Shown here one piece after another: positions 1 to 6,223 of a stretch of 6,821 nucleotides of DNA. Numbering within the stretch: the first letter of the stretch is position 1; every line of letters begins with the position of its first letter. A model generated the notes under the pieces. It had not been told where the DNA came from. It saw only the letters and a list, made by a program, of their open reading frames with translations, and searched no databases. Source of the DNA: an uncultured Lachnospira sp. (GTDB lineage Bacteria > Bacillota > Clostridia > Lachnospirales > Lachnospiraceae); assembly GCA_934358235.1 (NCBI GenBank), contig CAKRKK010000131.1, positions 1-6,821 of the forward strand. The letters are read 5' to 3'. The translations under genes and the position numbers were made by a program.

Positions 1-54
1 GCGCGCTTTGCAGACCTGATATGCCCGTGGGTTGGGCAGGAATGGAGGATAAAT
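1..54 (+). promoter_or_regulatory. uxaB leader with small hairpin and ribosome site
   Basis: A perfect 5-bp hairpin, TGCCC (22-26) with GGGCA (34-38) and a 7-base loop, ends five bases before GGAGG (44-48). GGAGG lies 6 bases ahead of the uxaB ATG and supports that start. The promoter is not visible and must lie to the left. One frame ends in TGA at 17-19 and could be the tail of an upstream gene, but five codons are too few to identify. The hairpin might be a remnant of an upstream terminator or a leader structure; the sequence does not decide. Confidence 0.4.
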
Positions 55-1569
55 ATGCAGAGATTAAACAAGAGTATTACACATGCAGTTGACAGACCTG
101 TAAAGGTTATGCAGTTTGGTGAAGGTAACTTCCTTAGAGCATTCGTTGATTATATCTTCGATGTTACTAATGAAAAGACAGATTTCAATGGTGGTGTTGT
201 TATCGTTAAGCCAATCGAGTTTGGTACACTTGAAAGATTCCACGATCAGGAATGTCAGTATACACTTCAGTTAAGAGGTTTCGTAGATGGACAGCCTAAG
301 GAAATCACACGTCAGATCACATCAGTAGTTGATGCAGTAGCAGCTATTGAAGATTATGATAAGTACATTGAATATGGTACAAGTGAATCACTTAGATTCA
401 TTGTTTCTAATACAACAGAGGCAGGTATCGTATATGACGAGACAGATAACGATCCTAACGCTCGCCCTCCTAAGACATATCCAGGTAAGCTTACACAGCT
501 TCTTTACAAGAGATATCAGAAGTTTAATGGTGCAGCAGATAAGGGACTTATCTTACTTCCATGCGAACTTATTGCAGATAATGGTATTGAATTAAAGAAG
601 TGCATTATGAAGTTTATAGAGCTCTGGGGACTTGAAGATGGCTTCAAGGATTGGGTAAACAAGTATTGTTCATTCTGCCCAACTCTTGTTGATAGAATCG
701 TTCCAGGTTATCCAAGAGAAGATGCAGCTAAGCTTTGCGAAGAGTGGGGTTATGAGGATCAGCTTATCGACCGTGCAGAAGTATTTGGTCTCTGGGTTGT
801 AGAGAGCGATTCTAATCTTGCACTTGAGCAGCTTGAAAAGGAACTTCCATTCAAGGAAGCTGGACTTAATGTTGTATTTACAAAGGATCATCATCCATAT
901 AAGGAAAGAAAGGTTAGAATCCTTAACGGATCTCATACTTCTTTCGTATTAGCATCATTCCTTGCAGGCAATGATAACGTTGAGAATTCTATGAAGGATC
1001 CAGTTATCAGAAAGTATATGGAAGAAACACTTTACAATGAAGTTATTCCTACACTTTCACTTTCTAAGGAAGATTGTGATGAATTCGCTAAGGCTGTTAT
1101 AGACAGATTCCTTAACCCATTCGTAGATCACAGATTATTAAGCATTTCTCTTAACTCTGTATCTAAGTGGGAAGCAAGATGCCTTCCATCATTCTTAGGA
1201 TATGTTAAGAAGTTTAATAAGCTTCCTAAGTACCTTACATTCTCTATCGCAGCACTTATGAGCTTCTATACATCACAGACAGAAGCTGAGTTCAATGGCG
1301 GTATTGTATTAAAGGGTGACAGAAACGGTGAAGAGTACAATATCACAGATGATAAGGCAGTACTTGATTTCTTCAGAGATAACTCTGGTAAGACACCTGC
1401 TGAGTTCACACATGCTTACTTAAGCAATACTAAGTTCTTCGGTGGTGAAGACCTTACTAAGGTTCTTGATCTTGAAGAAGTTATTACTGGATATATTACA
1501 GATATCAGAGAAAGAGGCATGAGAGCTGTAGTTAACGATTTAGCTCTTGATAATGAAGAATTAGCATAA
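55..1569 (+). CDS. uxaB: Tagaturonate reductase (altronate oxidoreductase)
   Basis: This cytosolic NADH-dependent enzyme of the polyol (mannitol) dehydrogenase family reduces D-tagaturonate to D-altronate, the second step of the isomerase route for D-galacturonate. The N-terminal Rossmann part opens with the family signature FGEGNFLRAF (residues 21-30). SNTTEAGI follows at 118-125 and DRIVPG at 213-218. The family catalytic triad pattern K-x4-N-x2-H is present as K286, N291 and H294 within KVRILNGSH. At 504 residues it is about 20 longer than the E. coli enzyme (483 aa), with no sign of truncation. The start at 55 follows GGAGG with good spacing; the frame stays open to the left edge but offers no ATG there. 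Ile codon ATA is nearly absent, suggesting high expression. It forms a pathway pair with uxaA downstream. A fructuronate reductase (UxuB) is the main alternative; the neighbouring altronate dehydratase argues for UxaB. Confidence 0.94.
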   Translation: MQRLNKSITHAVDRPVKVMQFGEGNFLRAFVDYIFDVTNEKTDFNGGVVIVKPIEFGTLERFHDQECQYTLQLRGFVDGQPKEITRQITSVVDAVAAIEDYDKYIEYGTSESLRFIVSNTTEAGIVYDETDNDPNARPPKTYPGKLTQLLYKRYQKFNGAADKGLILLPCELIADNGIELKKCIMKFIELWGLEDGFKDWVNKYCSFCPTLVDRIVPGYPREDAAKLCEEWGYEDQLIDRAEVFGLWVVESDSNLALEQLEKELPFKEAGLNVVFTKDHHPYKERKVRILNGSHTSFVLASFLAGNDNVENSMKDPVIRKYMEETLYNEVIPTLSLSKEDCDEFAKAVIDRFLNPFVDHRLLSISLNSVSKWEARCLPSFLGYVKKFNKLPKYLTFSIAALMSFYTSQTEAEFNGGIVLKGDRNGEEYNITDDKAVLDFFRDNSGKTPAEFTHAYLSNTKFFGGEDLTKVLDLEEVITGYITDIRERGMRAVVNDLALDNEELA

Positions 1570-1602
1570 TATTCTTGCCAGATTTCAAAGTATTAATTAC
1601 AT

Positions 1603-1638
1603 AGGGCGGGTGTTTTCCTTCATCCGCCCTTGCTTTTT
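1603..1638 (+). terminator. Intrinsic terminator-like hairpin after uxaB
   Basis: The 9-base arm GGGCGGGTG (1604-1612) pairs with CATCCGCCC (1621-1629) with one G-U pair and an 8-base loop; A1603-T1630 adds one more pair. The stem is followed by TTGCTTTTTG, an interrupted T tract. The G-U pair is in the sense expected for plus-strand RNA. It sits 34 bases after the uxaB stop and 80 bases before uxaA, so it should separate, at least partly, the expression of the two genes. Confidence 0.75.
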
Positions 1639-1641
1639 GTA

Positions 1642-1670
1642 CTGGCAGCCGGTTATGGCTTATGTATAGA
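1642..1670 (+). promoter_or_regulatory. Possible uxaA promoter
   Basis: CTGGCA (1642-1647) and TATAGA (1665-1670) each match the sigma-A consensus at four of six positions and are exactly 17 bases apart. They lie just past the terminator-like hairpin, where an independent uxaA promoter would be expected, and would give a leader of about 40 bases. The match is moderate and A/T-rich DNA yields such pairs by chance. Confidence 0.33.
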
Positions 1671-1718
1671 AGCTGACAGGAAGGTTATAAATATAAACAG
1701 TAAATAAAGGAGGTAGTT

Positions 1719-3206
1719 ATGCAGGATTTTATTAAGATTAATAAAGATGATAATGTTGCAGTAGCTCTTAAGCCGATTGCTAAGGGTACAACTCTTAATG
1801 TGGCGGGTACTGAGGTTACTACAATAGAAGATATCCCTCAGGGACACAAGTTTGTTATAAAGCCTATAAAGAAGGGCGATGCAGTTATAAAGTATGGCTT
1901 TAGAATTGGTTTTGCACAGGCTGATATAGAAGTTGGTGGATGGGTTCACACACATAACTTAAAGACAGCTCTTGGTGAGCTTCTTGAATATACATATAAT
2001 CCAGAAGGACATAAGGATGTTGAGCCAACAGAGGAAGCATTTTTCGATGGATATATGCGTGAAAATGGTACAGTTGGTGTAAGAAATGAAGTATGGATTA
2101 TTCCAACAGTTGGCTGTGTTAATTCAATAGCAAGAGCAATCGAAGCTACAGCAAGAGCTAACAAGCCAGAAGGTGTTGATGAAGTTGTTGCTTTCCCACA
2201 TCCATACGGATGTTCACAGGTAACTGAGGATCAGGAGAACACAAGACACGTACTTGCTGACCTTATCAACCATCCTAATGCTGGTGCAGTACTTGTACTT
2301 GGTCTTGGTTGCGAGAACAGCCGTATTGAAGTTCTTAAGGATTATATCGGTGAAGTTAACCCAGACAGAGTTAAGTTCTTACAGGTTCAGGATGTAGAGA
2401 ATGAGCAGGAAGTTGCTGAAGGCATAATGAAGGAGCTTATGGCTTATGCTGCAACCTTTAAGAGAGAAAAGGTTAGTGCTAAGCACCTTATCGTTGGTAT
2501 GAAGTGTGGTGGTTCTGATGGTTTATCAGGTATTACAGCTAATCCAACAGTAGGTCTTTTCTCAGATATGCTTGTATCTAAGGGTGGTACAACTATCCTT
2601 ACAGAGGTTCCAGAAATGTTCGGTGCAGAGACTATCCTTATGAATAGATGTGCTAATAAGGAACTTTTCGAGAAGACAGTTCACCTTATCAATGACTTTA
2701 AGGAATACTTCATTAAGAATGGTCAGGAAATCTATGAGAATCCATCACCAGGAAACAAGGATGGCGGTATCACAACACTTGAGGATAAGTCACTTGGATG
2801 TACACAGAAGTCTGGTTCATCACTTGTTAAGGGTGTATTAGCTTATGGTGAAAGAGTATCTGATAAGGGACTTAACCTTCTTAGCGCACCTGGTAATGAC
2901 CTTGTTGCTTCAACAGCTTGTGCAGCAGCAGGAGCACAGATGGTTCTTTTCACAACAGGACGTGGAACACCATTTGCATCACCAGTACCTACAGTAAAGA
3001 TTGCTACTAACTCAAGACTTGCTGGCAATAAGAGCAACTGGATAGACTTCAATGCAGGAAGAATCGTAACAGATGACCTTCCACTTGAAGATGCAGCTAA
3101 GGAACTCTTCCAGCTTGTATTAGATGTTGCTTCTGGTAAGAAGGTAAAGGCTGAAATCGCTGGCTTCCACGATTTAGCTATCTTTAAGCAGGGTGTAACT
3201 CTCTAA
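1719..3206 (+). CDS. uxaA: Altronate dehydratase
   Basis: This cytosolic enzyme removes water from D-altronate to give 2-keto-3-deoxygluconate, the step after UxaB. Its 495 residues equal the length of E. coli UxaA, and the opening (DNVAVALKPIAKGT at 11-24, IKYGFRIGFAQADI at 57-70) reads as the UxaA type. Residues about 11-82 form the SAF domain with the HTHN motif at 77-80; residues about 105-490 form the altronate/galactarate dehydratase domain. The conserved-looking stretches are VGCVNSIAR (131-139), HPYGCSQ (161-167), GLGCENSR (195-202), MKCGGSDGLSG (261-271) and TTGRGTPFASP (412-422). C133, C165 and C198 are candidate metal-site residues for this iron-dependent family. AAAGGAGG (1706-1713) lies 5 bases before the ATG. 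Five of the ten Ile codons in the first 70 residues are ATA, against about three of 21 later. A galactarate dehydratase (GarD) is the nearest alternative and fits the context less well. Confidence 0.95.
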   Translation: MQDFIKINKDDNVAVALKPIAKGTTLNVAGTEVTTIEDIPQGHKFVIKPIKKGDAVIKYGFRIGFAQADIEVGGWVHTHNLKTALGELLEYTYNPEGHKDVEPTEEAFFDGYMRENGTVGVRNEVWIIPTVGCVNSIARAIEATARANKPEGVDEVVAFPHPYGCSQVTEDQENTRHVLADLINHPNAGAVLVLGLGCENSRIEVLKDYIGEVNPDRVKFLQVQDVENEQEVAEGIMKELMAYAATFKREKVSAKHLIVGMKCGGSDGLSGITANPTVGLFSDMLVSKGGTTILTEVPEMFGAETILMNRCANKELFEKTVHLINDFKEYFIKNGQEIYENPSPGNKDGGITTLEDKSLGCTQKSGSSLVKGVLAYGERVSDKGLNLLSAPGNDLVASTACAAAGAQMVLFTTGRGTPFASPVPTVKIATNSRLAGNKSNWIDFNAGRIVTDDLPLEDAAKELFQLVLDVASGKKVKAEIAGFHDLAIFKQGVTL

Positions 3207-3285
3207 TTAACAGAGTTTATAAATGCTGATGTTCAGAGGCAGTTGTGTGTTTTTTCAGATTTTGCGTAATTCTGAATAACAGCAT
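3197..3285 (+). other. Structured uxaA 3' region, two hairpins with a competing partner
   Basis: AACTCT (3197-3202) can pair with AGAGTT (3212-3217), placing the uxaA stop codon in the loop. After it, a 15-base arm (3223-3237) pairs with 3271-3285: ATGCTG with CAGCAT and TTCAGA with TCTGAA, joined by an A-A mismatch, a T-A and a G-U pair, around a 33-base loop. The loop holds TTTTTT (3250-3255) and a second TTCAGA (3254-3259) that could compete for the same TCTGAA (3271-3276). No coding frame or known RNA family was recognised. It may protect the 3' end of uxaA mRNA or be a small regulatory RNA; this is inference. Confidence 0.5.
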
Positions 3286-3305
3286 ATATATAGTGACATA
3301 TGGAT

Positions 3306-3341
3306 TAAGGCGGGCAGATGTTTATATTTCTGTCCGTCTTA
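3306..3341 (+). terminator. Terminator-like hairpin after uxaA
   Basis: The 13-base arm at 3306-3318 (core GGCGGGCAG) pairs with 3329-3341 (core CTGTCCGTC) with two G-U pairs and a 10-base loop. Core sequence and strand-biased G-U pairs resemble the hairpin after uxaB. The following T tract is poor (TTATAATGTGTC), so termination may be incomplete. It would close the uxaA transcript, 100 bases after the stop, and insulate queT. Confidence 0.55.
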
Positions 3342-3367
3342 TAATGTGTCTTAGAATGTGATATATA
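3339..3367 (+). promoter_or_regulatory. Possible queT promoter
   Basis: TG-A-TATATA (3359-3367) reads as an extended -10 element with a weak -35 (TTATAA, 3339-3344) 17 bases upstream. Transcription would begin near 3374, leaving the whole riboswitch in a leader of about 90 bases. A consensus TATAAT at 3340-3345 is a second candidate but has no convincing -35. Both are weak calls. Confidence 0.25.
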
Positions 3368-3414
3368 CGGAATGTTGTCAGTAAATATGTTTCATATATC
3401 CAGTAATTATAATA

Positions 3415-3458
3415 ATGTGTGTTCGAAACCTTCCACACATAAAACAAAACTAAAGGAG
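3415..3458 (+). promoter_or_regulatory. preQ1-I riboswitch overlapping the queT ribosome site
   Basis: Stem P1 is ATGTGTG (3415-3421) paired with CACACAT (3434-3440), seven perfect pairs. The 12-base loop TTCGAAACCTTC (3422-3433) carries the UUC and ACC elements typical of the class, and the A-rich tail ATAAAACAAAACTAA (3439-3453) is close to the class consensus. The pseudoknot P2 can form between CCTT (3429-3432) and AAGG (3453-3456), which includes the first GG of the queT Shine-Dalgarno (AAAGGAGA, 3452-3459). Ligand binding should therefore hide the ribosome site and lower QueT synthesis when preQ1 is plentiful. The layout strongly resembles the known preQ1-I aptamers of Firmicutes and fusobacteria. 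There is no room for a downstream terminator, so control is translational. Confidence 0.9.
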
Positions 3459-3464
3459 AATAAA

Positions 3465-3968
3465 ATGAATAATACATTAAATCAAGGTAAAAAAGCCATC
3501 TTTATTACACAGGCGGCTGTCATTGCAGCACTTTATACTGTGCTTGTTATTATATTTAACTATTGCAGCTTCGGACCTATACAGTTCAGAATAGCAGAGG
3601 CACTTACAATTCTGCCATATTTTACACCAGCAGCGATACCTGGACTATTCGTAGGCTGTCTGTTATCTAACATATTAGGTGGTGCGGCTATATGGGATAT
3701 AATATTTGGAAGCCTTGCGACACTTATTGGTGCAATAGGAACGTATGCGTTAAGAAAGAATAAGTGGCTTGCACCATTACCACCAATTATTGCGAATACA
3801 CTTATAGTACCATTTGTATTAAGATATGCTTATGGTTCAGAGGGCGTATTTGCTATGTTCTTTGTGACAATAGGCGCAAGCGAATTCATAGTGTGCGGCA
3901 TTATTGGAATGATACTTTTATTCGCACTTAATCCGGTAAAAAATGTGATATTTAAGGGTGTGGAGTAA
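3465..3968 (+). CDS. queT: QueT family ECF transporter S component for a queuosine precursor
   Basis: This integral membrane protein of 167 residues is the substrate-binding subunit of an energy-coupling factor transporter; the QueT family is linked to uptake of queuosine precursors used to modify tRNA. The family signature FGPIQFRIAEALTILPYF is at residues 36-53. About six hydrophobic segments are visible (near 12-32, 43-58, 59-73, 76-95, 103-121 and 128-156). Helix 1 carries the AxxxA pattern (A17/A21, A18/A22) that S components use to dock on the shared EcfT subunit. No EcfA or EcfT gene is nearby, as expected for a shared (group II) module. The start at 3465 is chosen because AAAGGAGA lies 5 bases upstream and the riboswitch ends there; the in-frame ATG at 3372 would translate through the aptamer. 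The exact substrate (preQ0, preQ1 or queuine) cannot be told from sequence. The gene converges on the kinase gene with a 42-base gap. Confidence 0.93.
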   Translation: MNNTLNQGKKAIFITQAAVIAALYTVLVIIFNYCSFGPIQFRIAEALTILPYFTPAAIPGLFVGCLLSNILGGAAIWDIIFGSLATLIGAIGTYALRKNKWLAPLPPIIANTLIVPFVLRYAYGSEGVFAMFFVTIGASEFIVCGIIGMILLFALNPVKNVIFKGVE

Positions 3969-3978
3969 TTTAATATAT

Positions 3979-4006
3979 AAATAAAAACACATTAATAAGA
4001 ATTAAT
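3979..4006 (-). terminator. Weak A/T-only terminator candidate for the regulator operon
   Basis: Read on the minus strand, ATTAAT, TCTT, ATTAAT (4006 to 3991) can form a six-pair A-U hairpin, followed shortly by GTGTTTTTATTT. It sits just after the kinase stop in the 42-base gap between convergent genes. With no G-C pair the stem is weak, and no better terminator for either gene is visible, so the convergent transcripts may overlap. Confidence 0.3.
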
Positions 4007-4010
4007 TGAC

Positions 4011-5351
4011 TTATATACACGCCTGAAAATAAAACACTCCATCTTTGGTAAAGAAATCATATACTCCGTTATATTTCTCAATAACAGATATTATGCTTCT
4101 AACACCAATACCGTGGCCGGCTTTATACGATACAGGAGTATTATTGATAAATATAGGTTCAACAGTATAAGTATTGGCGATGTTAATACATAATTTATTA
4201 TTCTTATCAAACACCTTTACTGTAATAATACGGTTAGAATTAATCCCGTTGTAATCAGAAGCGTAGCCGGATACGCTGTTATATGAATTATTAATAGCTG
4301 CCTGTGTGTCCTGTTCGGACCTGCAGGCATTTATTGCATTTTCAAGTGCATTTGCAAAAAGACTGCAGAGGTCAGTTGGCTTGTAGTCTGCAAGATTGGA
4401 GGCAGAAACAGATACATGCGTGGTTATATTATATTGCCTGGCTTTGTCGATATAAGAGGATAGTATCAGATTAACAGCCTCGTTATCGCAGTAGCGGGTT
4501 ATTCTGCTGTTATCAAGACTGCTACATATCTCGTTAATGTAATTTTGTGCCTGTTCATAATTGCTATTATTAAGACAGTTCTGTATAAAGTTCATATGGT
4601 GGCGAAGGTCATGGCGGTATATAGCTGCCTGCTTTTGATAGTCAGATAACTGGGCAATCTCTTTTTTGGCCTGTGCAGCAGCAGATAAGAGAATGATATT
4701 TTCACGTTCAGCGGTATTTTTCTTGTTAGATATGGTGAGTATGACAGTTGACAGAATAAAGTAAAGTATAACAATAAAGCTGTCCATAAACTCAATAGCA
4801 ATGGCTTCCCCTCGATATAAAAGGTCTGTATACACAGTAAAAGCATACTCCAATATATAGTAGGTGAGGGGCAGAAGAAAGAATATTGAAATAATGGTTT
4901 TGGATTCATCCTTAAGCCTTACTATATATGGAGATATGTATTTAATTACTACGAATATGAGAGGTATTGTAATAATTATTGTAACAATATTTGATATCAT
5001 AGGTATATCGCTGAAAATATATGTGGCAAGAGTGCCAAACCACTTTCTTGGGGTGCACATAAGATAAGCTGATAAAACAGCTATGGATGATATGTATATA
5101 TTCTTATGGCAGACAAACCTTATGACAACAATTAAAGGAAGATGTATAAGAACAGGGTAGCTTCTATAAAGCACGTTCTCACCTAGCAGCAGATAACATG
5201 CAGCCTGAAATAAAACGAAGCCAAGAGTTGTATATGTAAAAAGTCTGTGATTATCCTCCCAGCGTATGTCGGCAAAATAAAAGGATACAATTATGCCGAA
5301 TATAAGCACAAAGACATAATTAATAAGATTTAAAAAAGTTGAAATATCCAT
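4011..5351 (-). CDS. GHKL-type sensor histidine kinase (AgrC/HPK10 style)
   Basis: This 446-residue membrane sensor kinase should autophosphorylate on a histidine and pass the phosphate to the adjacent LytTR regulator. The N-terminal half has about seven hydrophobic segments (near 6-28, 37-56, 64-81, 84-99, 118-140, 151-173 and 188-208) and no large extracellular domain, so the ligand is probably sensed in or at the membrane. A short helical linker (210-240) leads to the phosphoacceptor motif YRHDLRHH, with H247. The N box is NALENA (334-339) and the G box is GHGIG (412-416). A polar Asn/Ser/Tyr-rich stretch (about 345-374) between them looks like an insertion in the ATP-lid region. AGGAGG lies 5 bases before the ATG. 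It is 78 bases downstream of the regulator and likely cotranscribed. Unlike uxaB, it uses ATA codons freely, suggesting modest expression. The family call is firm; the ligand is unknown. Confidence 0.9.
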   Translation of the reverse strand: MDISTFLNLINYVFVLIFGIIVSFYFADIRWEDNHRLFTYTTLGFVLFQAACYLLLGENVLYRSYPVLIHLPLIVVIRFVCHKNIYISSIAVLSAYLMCTPRKWFGTLATYIFSDIPMISNIVTIIITIPLIFVVIKYISPYIVRLKDESKTIISIFFLLPLTYYILEYAFTVYTDLLYRGEAIAIEFMDSFIVILYFILSTVILTISNKKNTAERENIILLSAAAQAKKEIAQLSDYQKQAAIYRHDLRHHMNFIQNCLNNSNYEQAQNYINEICSSLDNSRITRYCDNEAVNLILSSYIDKARQYNITTHVSVSASNLADYKPTDLCSLFANALENAINACRSEQDTQAAINNSYNSVSGYASDYNGINSNRIITVKVFDKNNKLCINIANTYTVEPIFINNTPVSYKAGHGIGVRSIISVIEKYNGVYDFFTKDGVFYFQACI

Positions 5352-5429
5352 ACAGACCTCCTGAAAAGTTGTGTAGCTGTGATTATTGGTATTGTCTGGG
5401 GTGCGAAGTAAATTCGCTGCCAGTATATA
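5352..5429 (-). other. Spacer between regulator and kinase genes
   Basis: This 78-base gap within the probable operon contains a perfect 5-bp inverted repeat, GCGAA (5403-5407) and TTCGC (5413-5417), with a 5-base loop, and the kinase ribosome site AGGAGG (complement of 5357-5362). There is no T tract after the hairpin, so it is not a terminator. On the minus strand the gap has no ATG that would open a peptide gene. Confidence 0.5.
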
Positions 5430-6143
5430 TTATTCCTCCATCTGGAAGTTTAAATATTGCTTCTTAATTTCACTGACGCGGCGTTGTGCCAGCGGAATAG
5501 TCTTGTTATTGTTAAGATGGATTTCATTATTGTTTATAGTGTTTATGTAGTTCATATTCACGATATAGGAACGGTGCGGGAGCAGGAATTCCTTATGAAC
5601 TATAAGCATATTACATATTGATGAGAAAGCATCGGTCGATACGATATGTTCATTGTTTCTCTGGTAAATAGTTACCTTTCTGTTAAGTGCTTCGGCATAG
5701 ACAATGTCGGATGTACGGATTTTATGTATGCCGGAATTATTTTTAATAATTATGTTGCTTATCTGTTCCTTGTAAAATAATTCAATCAACTCGTTAAGTG
5801 TGTTATACAGGCGTTCTTTGTTTACAGGCTTTAGCAGATAATTAAAAGCTTTTACTTCATAACTGTCTACTGCGAATTCGCAGGATGAAGTTAAGAATAT
5901 GATTGGTGCAGCCTTATCGAACAAACGTATCTCCTTTGCAAGCTCTAGTCCGTTCATGGCAGGCATAATTATATCAAGAAGATATATGTCAAACTTTTCA
6001 AATTCAGCAATTGAGGCAAGCTCAACACTACTGTTATAGTATTTGACAGTAAGGCTAATATCAGTAGTAGGCTCATAGTTATTTAAAAGTTCTTTTAGCA
6101 TATTTAATTCATAGCTGTCATCATCACATATGGCAATTTTCAT
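5430..6143 (-). CDS. LytTR-family response regulator (REC-LytTR)
   Basis: This 237-residue cytosolic transcription regulator is the partner of the adjacent GHKL kinase. Residues about 1-120 form the receiver domain: the acidic pocket is D7-D9 in MKIAICDDD, the phosphoacceptor is D57 in YLLDIIMP, T85 is in FLTSS, and K105 is in LLKPVN. Residues about 130-233 form the LytTR DNA-binding domain, with the typical HRSYIVNMNYI at 190-200. An in-frame ATG seven codons upstream (6164) is rejected because it has no ribosome site, whereas GTGGAG lies 6 bases before the ATG at 6143 and MKIAICDDD is a standard regulator opening. It is first in an operon with the kinase. LytTR regulators often control their own promoter; repeats upstream could be such sites. 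The target genes are not shown by the sequence; uronate genes nearby are possible but unproven. Confidence 0.93.
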   Translation of the reverse strand: MKIAICDDDSYELNMLKELLNNYEPTTDISLTVKYYNSSVELASIAEFEKFDIYLLDIIMPAMNGLELAKEIRLFDKAAPIIFLTSSCEFAVDSYEVKAFNYLLKPVNKERLYNTLNELIELFYKEQISNIIIKNNSGIHKIRTSDIVYAEALNRKVTIYQRNNEHIVSTDAFSSICNMLIVHKEFLLPHRSYIVNMNYINTINNNEIHLNNNKTIPLAQRRVSEIKKQYLNFQMEE

Positions 6144-6149
6144 AGTAAT

Positions 6150-6155
6150 CTCCAC
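6150..6155 (-). promoter_or_regulatory. Ribosome site that fixes the response regulator start
   Basis: GTGGAG on the minus strand, 6 bases ahead of ATG at 6143. The alternative ATG at 6164 is preceded only by A/T-rich sequence, so the shorter protein is preferred. Confidence 0.7.
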
Positions 6156-6193
6156 TTCAAACATTTAATACTTACATTATTATATATTGATTT

Positions 6194-6223
6194 TTAATAA
6201 AATTCTATAAAATGTTTTGTAAA
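6194..6223 (-). promoter_or_regulatory. Candidate promoter of the regulator-kinase operon
   Basis: On the minus strand, TTTACA (6223 to 6218) and TATTAA (6199 to 6194) are 18 bases apart, matching the sigma-A consensus at five and four of six positions. Transcription would start near 6187, about 44 bases before the regulator ATG. A TATAAT (6184 to 6179) closer to the gene has no recognisable -35. An ATAAAGT repeat sits one base upstream of the -35. Confidence 0.35.

Noticed and set aside
1..19. Tail of an upstream gene ending in TGA at 17-19
   Set aside because: Only five codons are visible, with no way to tell a real C-terminus from a random frame.
1576..1647. Inverted TGCCAG (1576-1581) and CTGGCA (1642-1647) flanking the uxaB terminator
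   Set aside because: Only six bases over a 60-base gap, likely by chance; not strong enough to call an operator or outer stem.
1653..1955. Open frame antisense to the start of uxaA
   Set aside because: It is a shadow of the A/T-rich coding and spacer sequence: no ribosome site, no recognisable domain, and it lies across a strongly supported gene. Other antisense frames inside uxaB, uxaA and the kinase were dismissed for the same reason.
3408..3413. Perfect TATAAT ahead of queT
   Set aside because: A start from this -10 would fall near 3420, inside the first strand of riboswitch stem P1, destroying the aptamer; there is also no -35 match.
3372..3464. Upstream in-frame extension of queT starting at ATG 3372
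   Set aside because: It would encode 31 extra residues across the riboswitch, has no good ribosome site, and is not membrane-like. The ATG at 3465 has a strong Shine-Dalgarno that is the riboswitch expression platform.
6144..6164. Seven-codon longer start for the response regulator
   Set aside because: There is no ribosome site before 6164, while the internal ATG at 6143 has GTGGAG at good spacing and begins the standard receiver-domain opening.
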